A stretch of DNA of 60,000 nt, taken from assembly GCA_903813345.2 (NCBI GenBank), contig CAIIXF020000002.1:21034455-21094454 (forward strand), given 5' to 3'. Both the position numbers and the translations under genes were made by a program. Origin of the DNA: Owenia fusiformis (taxonomy: Eukaryota > Annelida > Polychaeta > Sabellida > Oweniidae). Positions 31,240 to 43,300 of this stretch are shown in pieces. Below the pieces are notes generated by a model. The model made no database searches and was not told the DNA's origin. It saw only the letters and a list, made by a program, of their open reading frames with translations. The stretch's first letter is position 1. Each line of letters begins with the position of its first letter.

Positions 31240-32016
31240 CACTGGTGATCCACACGATTACGCTGGTTACCAAAACGAACCGTTTCGGTAACAAAATGTC
31301 GGAACGTCGAAGGTACGATTTTTTTCCTTATATCACGTGTTGTAGGCAGAATCCCCACGACGTTTTTTCTCACAAACGTATATCAGTACATATTTCTAAT
31401 GTCTGCATGTAATTAATATGGGGCGTGTCATGTGACACTTCTGAAAATTATTCCTTGAGTTCTAAGTACAAAATAAATTGCACAATTACATATTAAATAT
31501 ACCATGAAATAGCTACAAACATGAGGCGGAACATACATACATATAAAATACATAAAAAGAACAAACTGTCATACCTGAAAATGTGTAAAAAATACAAAAA
31601 TTAAGAAAATATTTTCCCTGGTTTTTTACACCATCCCCTCTTTTGATAGAAAATGTACATGTTTGCAAAAAATAGCTCAGAAGACCACAGAATCGTCGAT
31701 TTAATTCGTCACTTAAGTTACATAAACGGTTTGGGTTAAAAGTGCAGATCTTAACCGTTTTTCGAAAAACCGTTTATGTAACTTAAGTGAGTAATTAAAT
31801 CGACGATTCTGTTGTCTTCTGAACTATTTGTACGCAAATATGTACATTTTCTTAACCATATGATACTGATACACGTTTGTGTTAAAAATTTCGTGGGAAT
31901 TCTGCCTACAACGTGTGAAATAAGGAAAAAAGAAAAATCGTACCTTCGATGTTCCGACATTTTGTTACCAAAACGAACCGTTTTGGTAACCAGCGTAATC
32001 GAGTGGATCACCAGTG
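31240..32016. mobile_element. Foldback element family C, copy 1 (777 bp), CACTGGTG termini
   Basis: The inverted ends CACTGGTGATCCAC...and ...GTGGATCACCAGTG (right end) are flanked by TATTA at 31235-31239 and 32017-32021. A small subterminal palindrome, TTACCAAAACGAACCGTTTCGGTAA-like, follows each end. Arms include GAATTCTGCC.ACAACG and CGACGATTCTG. The central spacer reads GGGTTAAAAGTGCAGATCTT. Open frames on both strands here (for instance 31751-32054) are products of the arms. The left arm carries about 240 bp (31410-31650) absent from copy 2. Confidence 0.88.
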
Positions 32017-34259
32017 TATTAGCTAAAAGGGATCATTTGGCAGACGTAATTTAAACGCCTACTTTTTAACGCCCCCTATAGACTGCTCAAAAATTGACTT
32101 GGCCATGAGCAGCAAACCTTTTGTACTCGAGATGTCAATTAAATATTTGCTCGCTCCTAGGCCACATATGACGAAAAAACGAACACCAAACAAAACCTAC
32201 ACGTCTGTATGACAGGACTTTGAAAATAAAATTTAAAATTTTCTCTTCAATAGAAAATGCTACTTTTTTGAACCACCCTGTAATTTGTTTTTACCTGCTC
32301 CAGTATTAAAATGTATGGATGAGGCAATCAATATCCAGGTTATCACATGGCATCATTTGGTCCCTGGGATTTGGTCTATACCTGCACGACCTATGTTTCC
32401 AATCGAAAAGTGGCCATACTTAAAAATGGATGTGATTTTTTTTTTAACTTGAAATACAAATACTTCGATATATGAACATTATACTTCGTTGAATGATTTG
32501 AAGAGCAATACAGGATATATTCTTCTCAAGAAATTCTGTATTGGAACGAGACGAAGTCGAGTGGCAATACAGAATATCGTTTTTATCGTGTGATCTTAAG
32601 CGCAATCCCCAAGAACTATTTTGTATTCTCTGTATTGCTACTCAGATTGTTCTCTCAGTACCAAGATTTTCGATTCTATATTGCTACAGAGATGATCAAT
32701 GGGGACAATCTCAGTTGCAATACAGATTGGTTAAGACCAATCTGACCAAACTGACCAATCAGAGGGTTTCATTTTACATATCATACGATAATAACATGTA
32801 TTGTTCTTTGATATATATTTTGAAAAAATTGAAAACTCTAAAATGCAGCCTCGAAAGATATATAAAACCTTTCGAGAAAACGAAATTTTCAATGCAATTG
32901 CATTTCAATTCAATATATATATTTAAAATAAAGTAAAACGAATACGCAAAATGTACACATGTAAAATTATTTTTATGTACGATAAGTGTAAATGACTTTT
33001 TCAAAACCCCCGTTTTTAAAAAAAATGTTTAATTAATTACTATGTACTAACTGTATTACTGTGTTATATGCTCTTCTTAATACGAAGGAAATAAAGATAC
33101 ATAAACATACATAAACATAAACATACCGCCAACTGTCTCTATTTTTGACTGAATTTCACGCAAAATCCTTTCTAATTTTTTGTTTTGCACTGTAGATAAC
33201 AGTAAAATTATGAATACTAACATCCCTAAATCAGGGGTCAAAAGTCATGAAGGGCACATATTATGTTTTACCTTGAACATTAACACACCTATGTGTGCTA
33301 ATAGTTTGAGGGGATGAGCTTAGCTATGATCAGATGTACTATTAAATCTCTAGTTTTGGTTCAGAGGCCCCTTGTGGCCACTGAATAGCTTTAAGGTGGT
33401 ACTGGGCAGCCCTGACTAAGCATAGGACCCATTGGCTTGACATTAGGCCCCTATATGATACCCTTTTGTATCTGGGGAAGGGGCAAATACACTCTTACAT
33501 GTAAGATTTACTCCAGCTTTCAATAATGGTTTCTTTTACCATTTTATTCTGAACGTAGTATATACTAAGCCTCTGAATAGCGAAATAAATATACAGTTTT
33601 GATGCTGACACAAGAAGTTAATGACTTCCATTATGAAATGAAATGAAAGGCAGTTACTCAAGAAAGCACAAAATTCAGTGTATATTATTCTGATTGAATA
33701 GCTTGACTTTCAGCGACAATATTCTTCGTATTATGATTAGCTAAAGGCTAGATCAAAGGAGTATCTCGAAGATCTAACTCAAAGAGTAAAGATGAATATC
33801 AATATAAAGATGAATATAATTGTAATTGTTGGCATGTTCACTTTACATAAGTTTATGGATGAAGTAAGTAAGTAAGTATGGATGATTAAGTCATAAGCTA
33901 AGATAGATAATCAGAATCCAATCATATGTATAGTATATACAGTCCAAACCTACTGAAACGACCCCCTCTTGAAAACATTGTTATTACCTAGAACTTGAAC
34001 TTGATTGATTTTTCTTAATTTCACGGAAACTGCCTGTATTTTGCCACTAACCATATCAAAAATAAAGATTGTTGAGAAAATAGTTTTTGAAATATGTATC
34101 TTTGTACCACAACAATTTAGTTAAAGGTTGTAAACTCGAAAATGACGATTTTGTTCCCAGAAATATAATTAACAAAAGAAAAACTTATCAACATCCTGAC
34201 AAAACCTCCTATACAGGCCTCTAAAAGTTGAACTGTATTCTGGTCAAATTAGGTGTACT
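32017..34259. other. Intergenic, no recognisable gene
   Basis: AT-rich. Several TGTATTGCTAC / CAATACAGAAT words recur between 32500 and 32730 in both orientations and suggest an old repeat. No exon seen. Confidence 0.45.
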
Positions 34260-35516
34260 TTATGGCAAAACAATCACTACAAAATTACCATAGAAATTAC
34301 AATTAGATTTGCCATTCCTGAAGAAAACATTATCACTTGTGGTGTACCTCAAGGGTCTGTTTTAGGCCCTATCTTATTCATTCTCTATATAAATGATTTA
34401 TATAAGGTTTCAAATATTCTTAAATTTTCTATTTTTGCTGATGATACAAATATCTTATGTTCAAACAAAAATCTTCATGATTTATATAGAAATCCATCCT
34501 CCGATCACAGGGCTTCAAAATCCAGAATATATTCTTTCTTTTTACCCCCTGCGATAGCAGTTAGCATTTCCCCGATTAAGAACTCGCAATCTGATTGGCT
34601 GTCGCAACACTGCGACAGAAATCATGCATAAGTCATTGCGCATAATTAGATCACGTGATTCAGTTAAACCAGGCGCTCCCAAATTGGTTATAGCAGGGGG
34701 GAAGAAGGAGGTACGGATTCTGGACACCTGCTTAGGAGGATGATAGAAATGCTGGAAATGTAAATTTAGAAATGGAAAATACATTAGAATGGTTCAAATC
34801 AAATAAACTTTCATTGAATATAGACAAGTCAAATTATATGCTATTTACGAGATCAAAGATAAATATTGATGAAAGTCAAGATTTTAACATAAAAATAGGG
34901 GGTAATATTCTTAAAAGAGTAATGCATACAAATTTTCTGAGAGTAACAAATGATCAATGGAATGAGCACATAAATAAGGTAATACATAAAATATCAAAAA
35001 TTATTGGTATTCTGGAAAAGATTAAATATAAATTGAATACAAAAACTATGATTACCATTTATAATTCACTTATATTATCACATTGAACTATTGCAATATC
35101 ATGTGGGGTAATGCAAGTAAAACATTTTTGAATAAACTGCTTTTGTTACAAAAACGTGCAGTGAGAATAATCACAAATTCTGACTTTTTAGCACATAGCC
35201 AACCTCTTATTAAACAACTCAATTTTTGATATTTTTGACATACATACGCTTCAAGTTGCAAAATTTCTTTATCAATACACAACAAAACCTTTCCTTTTGA
35301 CATATTTGAGAATTATTTTACTCCAAACATAATATTTCACGAACATGAAAATTGTCTTCACATGAAAATATTTAGAACAATTATAGGTTTACAATCAATA
35401 AAATATTCAGGTGCTCGGCTTTGGAATAATCTGCCAACTTCTTTGAAAACATCACCTTCCATTTACTGTTTTAAAAAGAATTTTAAAATTCATATGATTT
35501 CAAAATATGAATGACC
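34260..35516 (+). pseudogene. Non-LTR retrotransposon (LINE) reverse-transcriptase fragment, 5'-truncated
   Basis: Reads ENIITCGVPQGSVLGPILFI, LYINDL and FSIFADDTNILC in the first part (to 34493), then ENTLEWFKSNKLSLNIDKSN and a thumb/C-terminal region (IYNSLILSH, NYCNIMWGNA, LLLQKRAVRII, YSGARLWNNLPTSLK) after a MITE insertion. GVPQGSVLGP and FADD are reverse-transcriptase motifs; the arrangement suggests the CR1/L2-like group. After the MITE and one target copy are ignored the two halves share one frame. A further stop and shifts occur around 35083-35230, and there is no endonuclease domain, so it is dead. Confidence 0.85.
34494..34742. mobile_element. hAT-like MITE inserted in the LINE, 8-bp target duplication
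   Basis: Ends CCATCCTCCGATCACAGG and, in reverse complement, CATCCTCCTAAGCAGG. Flanked by the exact 8-bp repeat ATAGAAAT at 34486-34493 and 34743-34750. An 8-bp duplication with short inverted ends is typical of hAT elements. Related ends occur at 25685-25791. Confidence 0.85.
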
Positions 35517-35548
35517 TAAATTATTGACAAACATATATGTACATTTTA

Positions 35549-35910
35549 AGGTTGCGAGTTCGAGACGTGTGTGCTCCTTGCGTTTATTCATTTATGACCA
35601 CTGTCTGAGCTTTCAGTTGCAGAGGTATTAACCCGCTCTGGGTTCTTAAGGACAGTCGAGCGACGTGTGTGTATTTAGAAATATATAAGCACAAGTGCCA
35701 AAGGGAAAAAAGGGTAGGGTGCTTTCTCTGGTATGTCTGAGCGTTAACATCAGCTGCCTCTAGTCAGATCGAGTAACAAAACAAACTTTTTTGGGGTTTT
35801 CGAGTTGGCCGAGAGGACTTGAGTGCCAGCACGTTCAGGCTAGGCGATTGGTGCCGTAACCACGAGGTTGCGAGTTCGAGACGCGTGTGCTCCTTGCGTT
35901 AATTCATTTA
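35549..35910 (+). repeat. tRNA-derived SINE, partly dimeric
   Basis: 35804-35885 resembles a Leu/Ser-type tRNA with an A-box-like TTGGCCGAGAGG and a B-box-like GGTTGCGAGTTCGAGAC. The segment GGTTGCGAGTTCGAGACGYG followed by TGTGCTCCTTGCGTT occurs twice, near 35549 and 35866, so two B boxes lie about 317 bp apart. It is not a functional tRNA. It follows the LINE end within 35 bp. Confidence 0.6.
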
Positions 35911-36561
35911 TTAATTGTAATCAGTTTTATTCTCCTTTGAGTGAGTAAATATCTTTAATTGTTCTTTTTTCTCATTTCCATGTGACTCAAATTAATGTTT
36001 TATGTTTTTCACACTGATACACTTATTAAAAGTGTCAAGTGTTATTATTGATTTTAATTTAGAGAATAAATATTTTTAATAAAAAAAAGAATTAAAAGAT
36101 ATGGCCACACCCACTTATTATGTTTTTTCTGAGGTAGGGCACTACTGAGTCATGTAACCTAATGTAAAAGATATCTTCATATTCTTTCAAAACCCTATTT
36201 TAGTATTGGATAGATGCTAAAAATGACTTTCAATCATAAACTTGTGATACAATTACCCACATTTTCTATTTTGATGTTGGCAACTAGAATTGGTGAAAGA
36301 CAAAACAAGGGAAAATGAGTAAACTATTTCTTTAAAATCTTTTCAAAAAAGGAACAAGATGTCATCCTAAAACTTTAGTATATGATCAAGTACAATTACT
36401 ATTTTGAAAAAACATTCTTTTGTATTGACGACTACAAGGCAATTACGTACGTAGTTACAACGGTTTAAATAATAGCCTACACTATACCCACTGTGTGAAC
36501 TTGGGTGACATACAACTGCATTTTATATCCATGACGGTATCCTACATATTTTAAATGATTG
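35911..36561. other. Intergenic, no recognisable gene
   Basis: AT-rich sequence with an A-rich tail-like run near 36080. Nothing further seen. Confidence 0.45.
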
Positions 36562-37279
36562 GTATCGATATGGTGAACTGAATTCAACAATGTTTTTCTC
36601 TAAAAGCAATCATTGAAAATATTCTGTAAAAAACACGATCCTTTATGTAATTTTGACTGATTGACAACAATTTAATGCGAAAATTATTTATATATATTTT
36701 TATAACTGTTTTTTGTTAACATTTTTTTTGTTTTTTAGTGCAATTGTTTTTTGTTCCTTTTACCAATTCTTGAGAATGAAATAAAATATCTTTCCGAAGC
36801 TTGTTGGAACAAAATATCATATACAACATTTTCTCAGACCTCTCAATATTATAGTTATACAAAGGAAATTTTGGTTGATTTAACAAAACGTATTCAAAAA
36901 TTAAAACAAAACCCCCCAAAATAGATAAAAATTAAGATAAACCTTTTATTTCATTAACAAGATACTTTTTTAAAGCAACCAAACATTCCTTTGTACAATT
37001 ACAATATTGAGAGACCTAAACATGTTGTGTTTATGTCATTTTGTTCCAATGAGGTTCGGATAGATGTTTCATTTCATTCCGAACATATGATACCAAGAAC
37101 AAAAGAAGTGTCTGATGTGTTTTCTAAAACAATATAGAGAAAAGTGTATTTATTTATTTCAAATTATAGTGTTACCATTCGAAAGATGACCATTAAAATG
37201 ACGATGTGTAAAATTTTCAGAATTTTTTGGTGACTGGATTAAGAGAAACGTGTGCTCAAAAAGTTCACCATATCGATAC
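36562..37279. mobile_element. 718-bp element with perfect 18-bp terminal inverted repeats
   Basis: GTATCGATATGGTGAACT at 36562-36579 is exactly complementary to AGTTCACCATATCGATAC at 37262-37279. The interior is AT-rich without a transposase. A truncated copy lies at 29256-29916 in the same orientation. I found no convincing target duplication, so the superfamily is unassigned. Confidence 0.85.
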
Positions 37280-37389
37280 TTTGGGTGACCTTCCCTTTGA
37301 ATTGAATATCTTCAATTCCGTCTTTCTTGTGACCAATCCATTTTGTGACACTATTCCAACATGATTTGACCCATATTCGATGACACACA

Positions 37390-37870
37390 TTTCCATTACA
37401 TTGCTCAACCCTTTCATTCCCAAGGGGTCATTCATTAATTTTATGAAATTCAATTTCAAAATGACATTTTTTGGTCGAAATAAGATTTGATATTTGAAAA
37501 TAGTGTGTAGTTCCAATACACCATTGGAAAGCTGAAAGGGTCAGCTTGAAGAATCTGACCTCCGTTTGAATTTTGAGTGAATGTGAAATTAGATATTAAC
37601 CCTTTCATCCCCCTTGGGTCATTTATTAATTTTATGAAAATCAATTTCGTGATGACAAGTCCACCTATGGCCAGAATGCATTATTTTTAGATTTACAATA
37701 GCTAATTCAATGTCAAATTATACTTTGGAGAATATTTAAGAGTTTGAAGCCAGATAGGTTGAGATAGGGGTCATTAAGTGCAGTGACCCCATAATGGGAC
37801 AAAATGCGTCAGAATTTTTGTTTTCAGTGAAAACGAGATTTGATATTTGAAAATTTTATGTCCTTTAATG
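37390..37870. repeat. Dispersed repeat family D1, copy 2
   Basis: Contains two occurrences of the CCCTTTCAT-CCC..GGGTCATT-ATTAATTTTATGAAA block (near 37410 and 37600), CAATACACCATTGGAAAGCT, and TCAAATTATACTTTGGAGAA. Related to 25206-25625 and 55575-55990. Confidence 0.75.
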
Positions 37871-39372
37871 TGTAATTTGGGTATTTATGAATGTACAATA
37901 CAAAGTTCATTAGGACTCTAAGGAAAGAGATATACCACTGTGAAAGTCAACGTGTGAGTGAGAGAATGCATATATGAATGAATTGAATGGGTATAAATGA
38001 AGTTCAAGTTGTAAGATAATGTAAAATTATATTCATTTAAACTTATACAACTTACAGTACATATTTCTACATATAAAACTTTTGTGAAATTATATTTGTA
38101 TTCTTCTATACATTGTACTTGAAATGTACAATGTGTATTGAATGAGTGCTTGAATAAAAAATCTTCCATTTAAAAAAATTGAGCATCTATGATATCTACA
38201 GGAATAACAAATTCTCTGTACCTGAAAAGAGAAAGCAATGCATCATTTTAAGGTCCAAGTAAAATTAAATATCAACATTTTTGGTAAAGTCATTTCATCC
38301 ATCATTTTTTCGGTCGAAGTCGAAATCGAAAAAAAACGAAAGAACAACGAAATTTTTATCTAAAAGTCAGGGTTGTTTGGAACAAAACAGGATGTATTTA
38401 CTGAAAGAAATCGGGATTTTCAGAAATAAATCGGGGTAAATCAGGATAAAAATATGGGTTAAAAATCGATAGAAACTCTGATTTTTTCGGAAGAAAGAGA
38501 GAAATTCGGGGTTTCTAAAAGATTAGGAGAAAAATCGGAATTACAAAATCTGAATCGACAATCCGGAAAATCAGAGGAAAATAGTGGGTTTTACTAGAAA
38601 ATCATTAAAAGCTCTAAAAGGTCGGGATATTTCTTGATTTTAATCGGGACTTGACAGGTGAGAATCATTCATTTGAAGCCACTTGCATACTATTACTCAT
38701 ATGTGTGGTACATATGAAAACGTGCATTTTTCATCCAGAATATGGATCAAATCACTGAAATTGAAAAGTGAAAAAAAGTAATATTCTCTGAAGATGTCAG
38801 TTTAGATAATATAATTGCGATAAATATTAGTGGGAGTACAGTAAAGTACAAGATACCTCCAGGTCGTTTATTAGTATTGGATATCGGAACAGATCATTTC
38901 AGAATGTAAAAATACATATAGGCGCCAAATAATGTGAGGGCTTAAAATCGAGAAATATCAGAAACAATACAGATAGATTATACAATATACATGTTACAAT
39001 TGAAACTTAAAGGAATCCAACACCTTGCAAAACTTCTTAACGGAGAGGAATAAGGGAAAATGCTTGCCGGATTCTGAATCTGTGTATTTTTAATGATTTT
39101 TCACCGTCTTAGAATTTCAATTTTTTCCTTTGAAAAAATGAGATTTGCATTGTTTTCCAATTAGACAAATGAGTAAACATGAATAGCTCGAAATCTAACG
39201 GTGAGATTTTGTTTTAAAAAATCATGGATATCAAGGCTAAATATAGCTATACAATAAACATAAAAAGGCAATGCTTGGACTCTTCATATTCACACAAAAA
39301 ATTAATTAGTAAATGAGGTTTGATATTTGTGAGAATAAGTTGTACGAGTCGCAATGCTCTACAAACACCAGA
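37871..39372. other. Intergenic; AAATCGGG-rich low-complexity block at 38300-38660
   Basis: Between 38300 and 38660 the words AAATCGGG, AATCGA and AAAATC recur irregularly, like a decayed minisatellite. No exon seen in the rest. Confidence 0.5.
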
Positions 39373-39619
39373 CTACAGGGTGGATTAGGATCAATGACAC
39401 ACATAAAAATTAATTTAAAAACATTTCATGATAATTATCTCAAACAAAAGCAGTTAGCGAAGGATACATTTCATTACACTCAATAAATAGTTATCACTTT
39501 TGACTATATATACATATCTCATGGGAATGTATTTCCATCTGCTCAAGATATCATATTTTAGCTTCGAAAATCACAATCGTTGGATAATACATTTGTCTCA
39601 GAATGATAGGCCACCCTGT
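39373..39619. repeat. MITE-like element with ACAGGGTGG termini
   Basis: ACAGGGTGGATTAGGATCA at the left and, in reverse complement, ACAGGGTGGCCTATCATTC at the right. Single ACAGGGTG-type ends also occur near 16559, 46134, 47747 and 50583, so this terminus is common here. Confidence 0.5.
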
Positions 39620-40284
39620 AGCAATGTAGCTTTCACTTGAAGTGTACCCTTGAGAATAATGAACTTACTTTCAAATTGGTCTTGCTTTTGTGGTGTATGT
39701 GGCTTTTTAGCAAATCTGCCACGCTCATTTCTTTCCAGAACCATCTTGTTCACATGTAACACTAGGCTATACGCGCATGTATAGACAGATGACATAGATA
39801 TACATATAAATTATATATTGCACCTGTATTTACTTCCATGGAAAAATTCCCTTTGGAAAAATGCAAATGCATGAACATATATTTTCATCTTATATATGAC
39901 TTCAAGCTAACATATTATTTCATATTTATATTTCCATAGTTAGTCTAACATAAATAATAGATCCATGAGAACAATATTCTTTGTTTTCTTAAAAATTGAT
40001 GGGTTTACTGTGAATTCAATAAATTACAATTTGCAAGGGGTAAGTATACTGTATGACCTTAGTTGCAAAGTACTGTTTATATATGCAGCTCAATGGCATA
40101 AAATGTGTTGAATGAAGCATATGATATGGATTAGTCGTGTGACACACAAACTGACCAATACATGAGGGTATTAGCTACTTTTCACAGAAACCAAAGGAGG
40201 ACAGTGCTTTTATTTCAACTGGGAGCTTACCTCCACACGACTGATCATGTGACCATGGTGTTGGGTCCCTTTAACTTAAACAAA
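39620..40284. other. Upstream region of gene B
   Basis: AT-rich. A 65-codon - strand frame (39598-39795, with NERGRFAKKPHTPQKQDQFE before a possible donor GTAAGT) could be a stray transposon exon but is not called. TATATATG occurs near 40078, too far from the ATG to be assigned as a TATA box. Confidence 0.35.
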
Positions 40285-40375
40285 ATGGACTACGTTTTTA
40301 TAACGTTGCTGCTTGGAAGTTTTGCTTTATCAGTAAACTGCTGTACAAGTCCATTTGCGGGAGATCAGTGCCAAT
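40285..40375 (+). CDS. Gene B exon 1: signal peptide
   Basis: MDYVFITLLLGSFALSVNCC then TSPFAGDQCQ; donor CCAAT|GTAAGT. Length 91 bp against 94 bp in gene A, with the same splice phase. Confidence 0.87.
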
Positions 40376-43300
40376 GTAAGTATAGAAATGGCATTTAAAT
40401 GGAATCGTCATATTTTCGTTTTTGAAATGAGTATTTCCTGAACGATTTGATTTCATGATATGGTTAGTTAAATAACTTTCTATTGTTAATGATTTTACTC
40501 AACAATCTGGCGTCTAATATATAAACGTCTTGAATTTAGATGCGGGCAAATTATATCTAATAGATAGAGATTATCGGATAGATAGAGATTATCCGACATT
40601 ATCCTATACGAGGTTCAGCATATTGGGATTATCCCGAGGTCAATATAATATATACACCCGAGGGCCGTAGGCTTTGCCAATGGATGTTGACACTTTGAAT
40701 ATCCTATGGACTTCGAGAATTATTAATTTGTCTATCCCACATTATTCTTTTATGAGTACTAGTATTTACATCTATTTTTGAAGTTATGAGTATAAGATAT
40801 CATTTTTTTCAATTTTCTCTTCAACATGTATTGTAATGAGGACTTCAGTATGAATGAAATGTCCCTTGGTGTTCTGGTTCTGGATTGTGACATTGGTTCT
40901 CGATTGGAGGGGGGGGGGAGGGAGTGTTAGACATTATTTCTCTTCACGTTAGATCATGGTTTTGGGATATACACTTCTTTCGGAACAGGTTCACACTTAC
41001 GTTTTCTTACTAGCCTAGGTTTCTTAGTTTTTGGTCATTCCCTTTGAAATATATATCTTGTACCTATTTTATGGACTGTGCTTTTTGCAATAAAATAATC
41101 CACACATGTAGGTAAGAAATTCTTTGGGTTTTTAGTCAAATCAATGATTCTACGAATCGAAAATAGTTAAAATTATCAAATTCAAAGTTTTAGTTGTGTA
41201 ATATGTTCTACAAACATAGGGAGGGCAGGTACCAAAATGCAAATAGCAATTACATTGATTTGCAATAATATTTTGTTGTTTCTGTATTAAGGCTACGAAT
41301 TTCCATTTGCTATATCAATGGCCTGTCATCAATAATGTTTTGTTTTATTAAAAAATGACGAAGATAAAGTTTCAATATGGTAACGGAAGTTAAGTCTTGT
41401 ATGCGAAAGTACAAAAGGAGGAAATTACCCAGAATTCTCGAGCCTTATTGTAGTTAACCTAAAATATCTTAACATAGAAACAAGTCCATCTACTGTATGC
41501 ATTCTGGGTAATTCCTCACTTCGTTGACATTATAGTCTTAGAGATTACTCCCTAGCTGATGATATATATATGACAGCAGGGGTGATGTCGGATGTCCGAT
41601 GAGATGAACTCAGTTGATATGCCATAATCTTGTATTTAGAGTATTCAGTTACCATTTGATAGCATGTAAAAACACTTCACTTTTATTCTTAATGGAATAG
41701 TAATGTAACTACTTTTCCCTTGGGCAAATCTGCAATTGGTCAACAAGTATTATTTAAAGCAAAATGAAAACCTTACACTAGGTATTTTCACTCAAGGGTC
41801 TGTTATTTCAAACGCAATATGTTCCGAGGGTGGAGACGCCCAGTTTTTTGTTAAGAAAACAAGTACTTTTACGTGTATTTTTGGTAGTCTGTGAACGTTC
41901 TGTAGTGTTTCCTTATATGGCAATACATTCATCAGGGGAGCAATCAACTGTAATAAGTTGACAGTTATCTATCTATATCTACTATAATGTGGAAATTGAA
42001 AAACTAGAGTTTTGTGTCAGTTTGTAAAAATAAAATGCTTCCACAATGTACTGGGAACAGTTTTAGAGCATTTCCAGGTAAGAAAGTAGTAAAAACGTTC
42101 ACAAACGACCAATAAAACTACGCACCTATACATTTTTAAATAAAATGAGCCGTTTTTTGTAGTGTTTATCCGGTTGCACTCGTCGAAAATATTCACGTGT
42201 TTTCATCCCCTGCTGTTATGCAGCATTTATTAGATGTGACATGCGCATGTTCTTTATATCTAATTGCCATGACAACACTTAGTACACGCATCGTCCTTAT
42301 AAACAATTAATGAAGCATTCTAAAAACTATGAAAAGGAAAAGGTAAAATAAAAACATAAAACATATAATAGAGATTTCATCATTTAAACTTTAAATTTCT
42401 AAAACTGTGACACCAATTACTGTAAGTATGAAGAAAGGAAAGTTGCATTATTTATTATTACCAAAATAATGATGATGTCTTTATTTTACCTTTATTATCC
42501 ATTTTCAAATTATTTGTAACGAATCTATAAAACCGGTTACATTACATTCCGAGCCAGAGGACCGGATACACTCATAAATTTAAGTTTCCAATTCCACCCG
42601 GTGGCTTTTATTGGGATCGAAGAATTCCCAAGGCAGTGTTCGCTGAATGACAATTAGAAATGTGTTTTAAAGGCCCTGTGCAAGGTTTGTAAATATAGTC
42701 ATCCAAATATAATTTCTTTCAATTTGGTGTTGCTTAAGAAATGAGAAATATTACGAAAAATAGAGTTCCGAAAATGTTGTTTGTCTTCTAATTTTTGCTG
42801 CTGAATGGAGGAAAATCAAAAGACCAACAACTTTTTCAACAAGATTTTTAGATCATAAAATAAACAACACTAAACAGTGTATTAAACGTTGGCTATACTC
42901 CATATAAGATTAAGGATTAAAAGTAATATTACACAGTCATTGAATTACGCTTTAAATGTTATGCATACACCAGATTTTGTAGCATTTTTTGTAATTTGTA
43001 ATCATTAAGAATATTCTACAATAATCTCTTTGACATCTGTGATTTAGGTCATATGTAATATGATGGTCTCTTTAAATTTTTTTACTTTCATAAATCTTTT
43101 CTAAATATGCTATACTTTTAAATAGCGAGATAAATTGACATAAAAAGGGCGAAAGCGCCGAAACCGGAAGATATCGTGGAACTTTCCAAATATAACCAGA
43201 CAACCTTCCTGGGTGTAAAAATCAATTGTGCCAAAAAATCCTAGATAATATTTTTTCACTTTTTGCAACATTTACCCCCACCCCTAAAATTTACAGGGGT

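Noticed and set aside
31240-31290. True 12/23 recombination-signal sequence at family C ends
   Set aside because: CACTGGT matches the CACAGTG heptamer at only four of seven positions, and the nonamer-like string is a loose match in A-rich DNA. Only the CAC end and the 5-bp duplication are kept as evidence.
31751-32054. Overlapping frames on both strands resembling frames at 52177 and 46577
   Set aside because: They are translations of the family C inverted arms.
35804-35885. Functional tRNA gene
   Set aside because: A and B boxes are recognisable but the acceptor and anticodon stems do not pair properly, and the B-box segment is duplicated as part of a repeat.
39598-39795. Possible exon on the - strand (NERGRFAKKPHTPQKQ then a GTAAGT donor)
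   Set aside because: A start codon and a donor-like site exist, but no partner exon or known family could be recognised.
41565-42220. Possible 650-bp foldback with GACAGCAGGGGTGATG / CATCCCCTGCTGTTATG ends
   Set aside because: Only about 15 bp match at the ends and the interior is not symmetrical; could be chance or two solo MITE ends.
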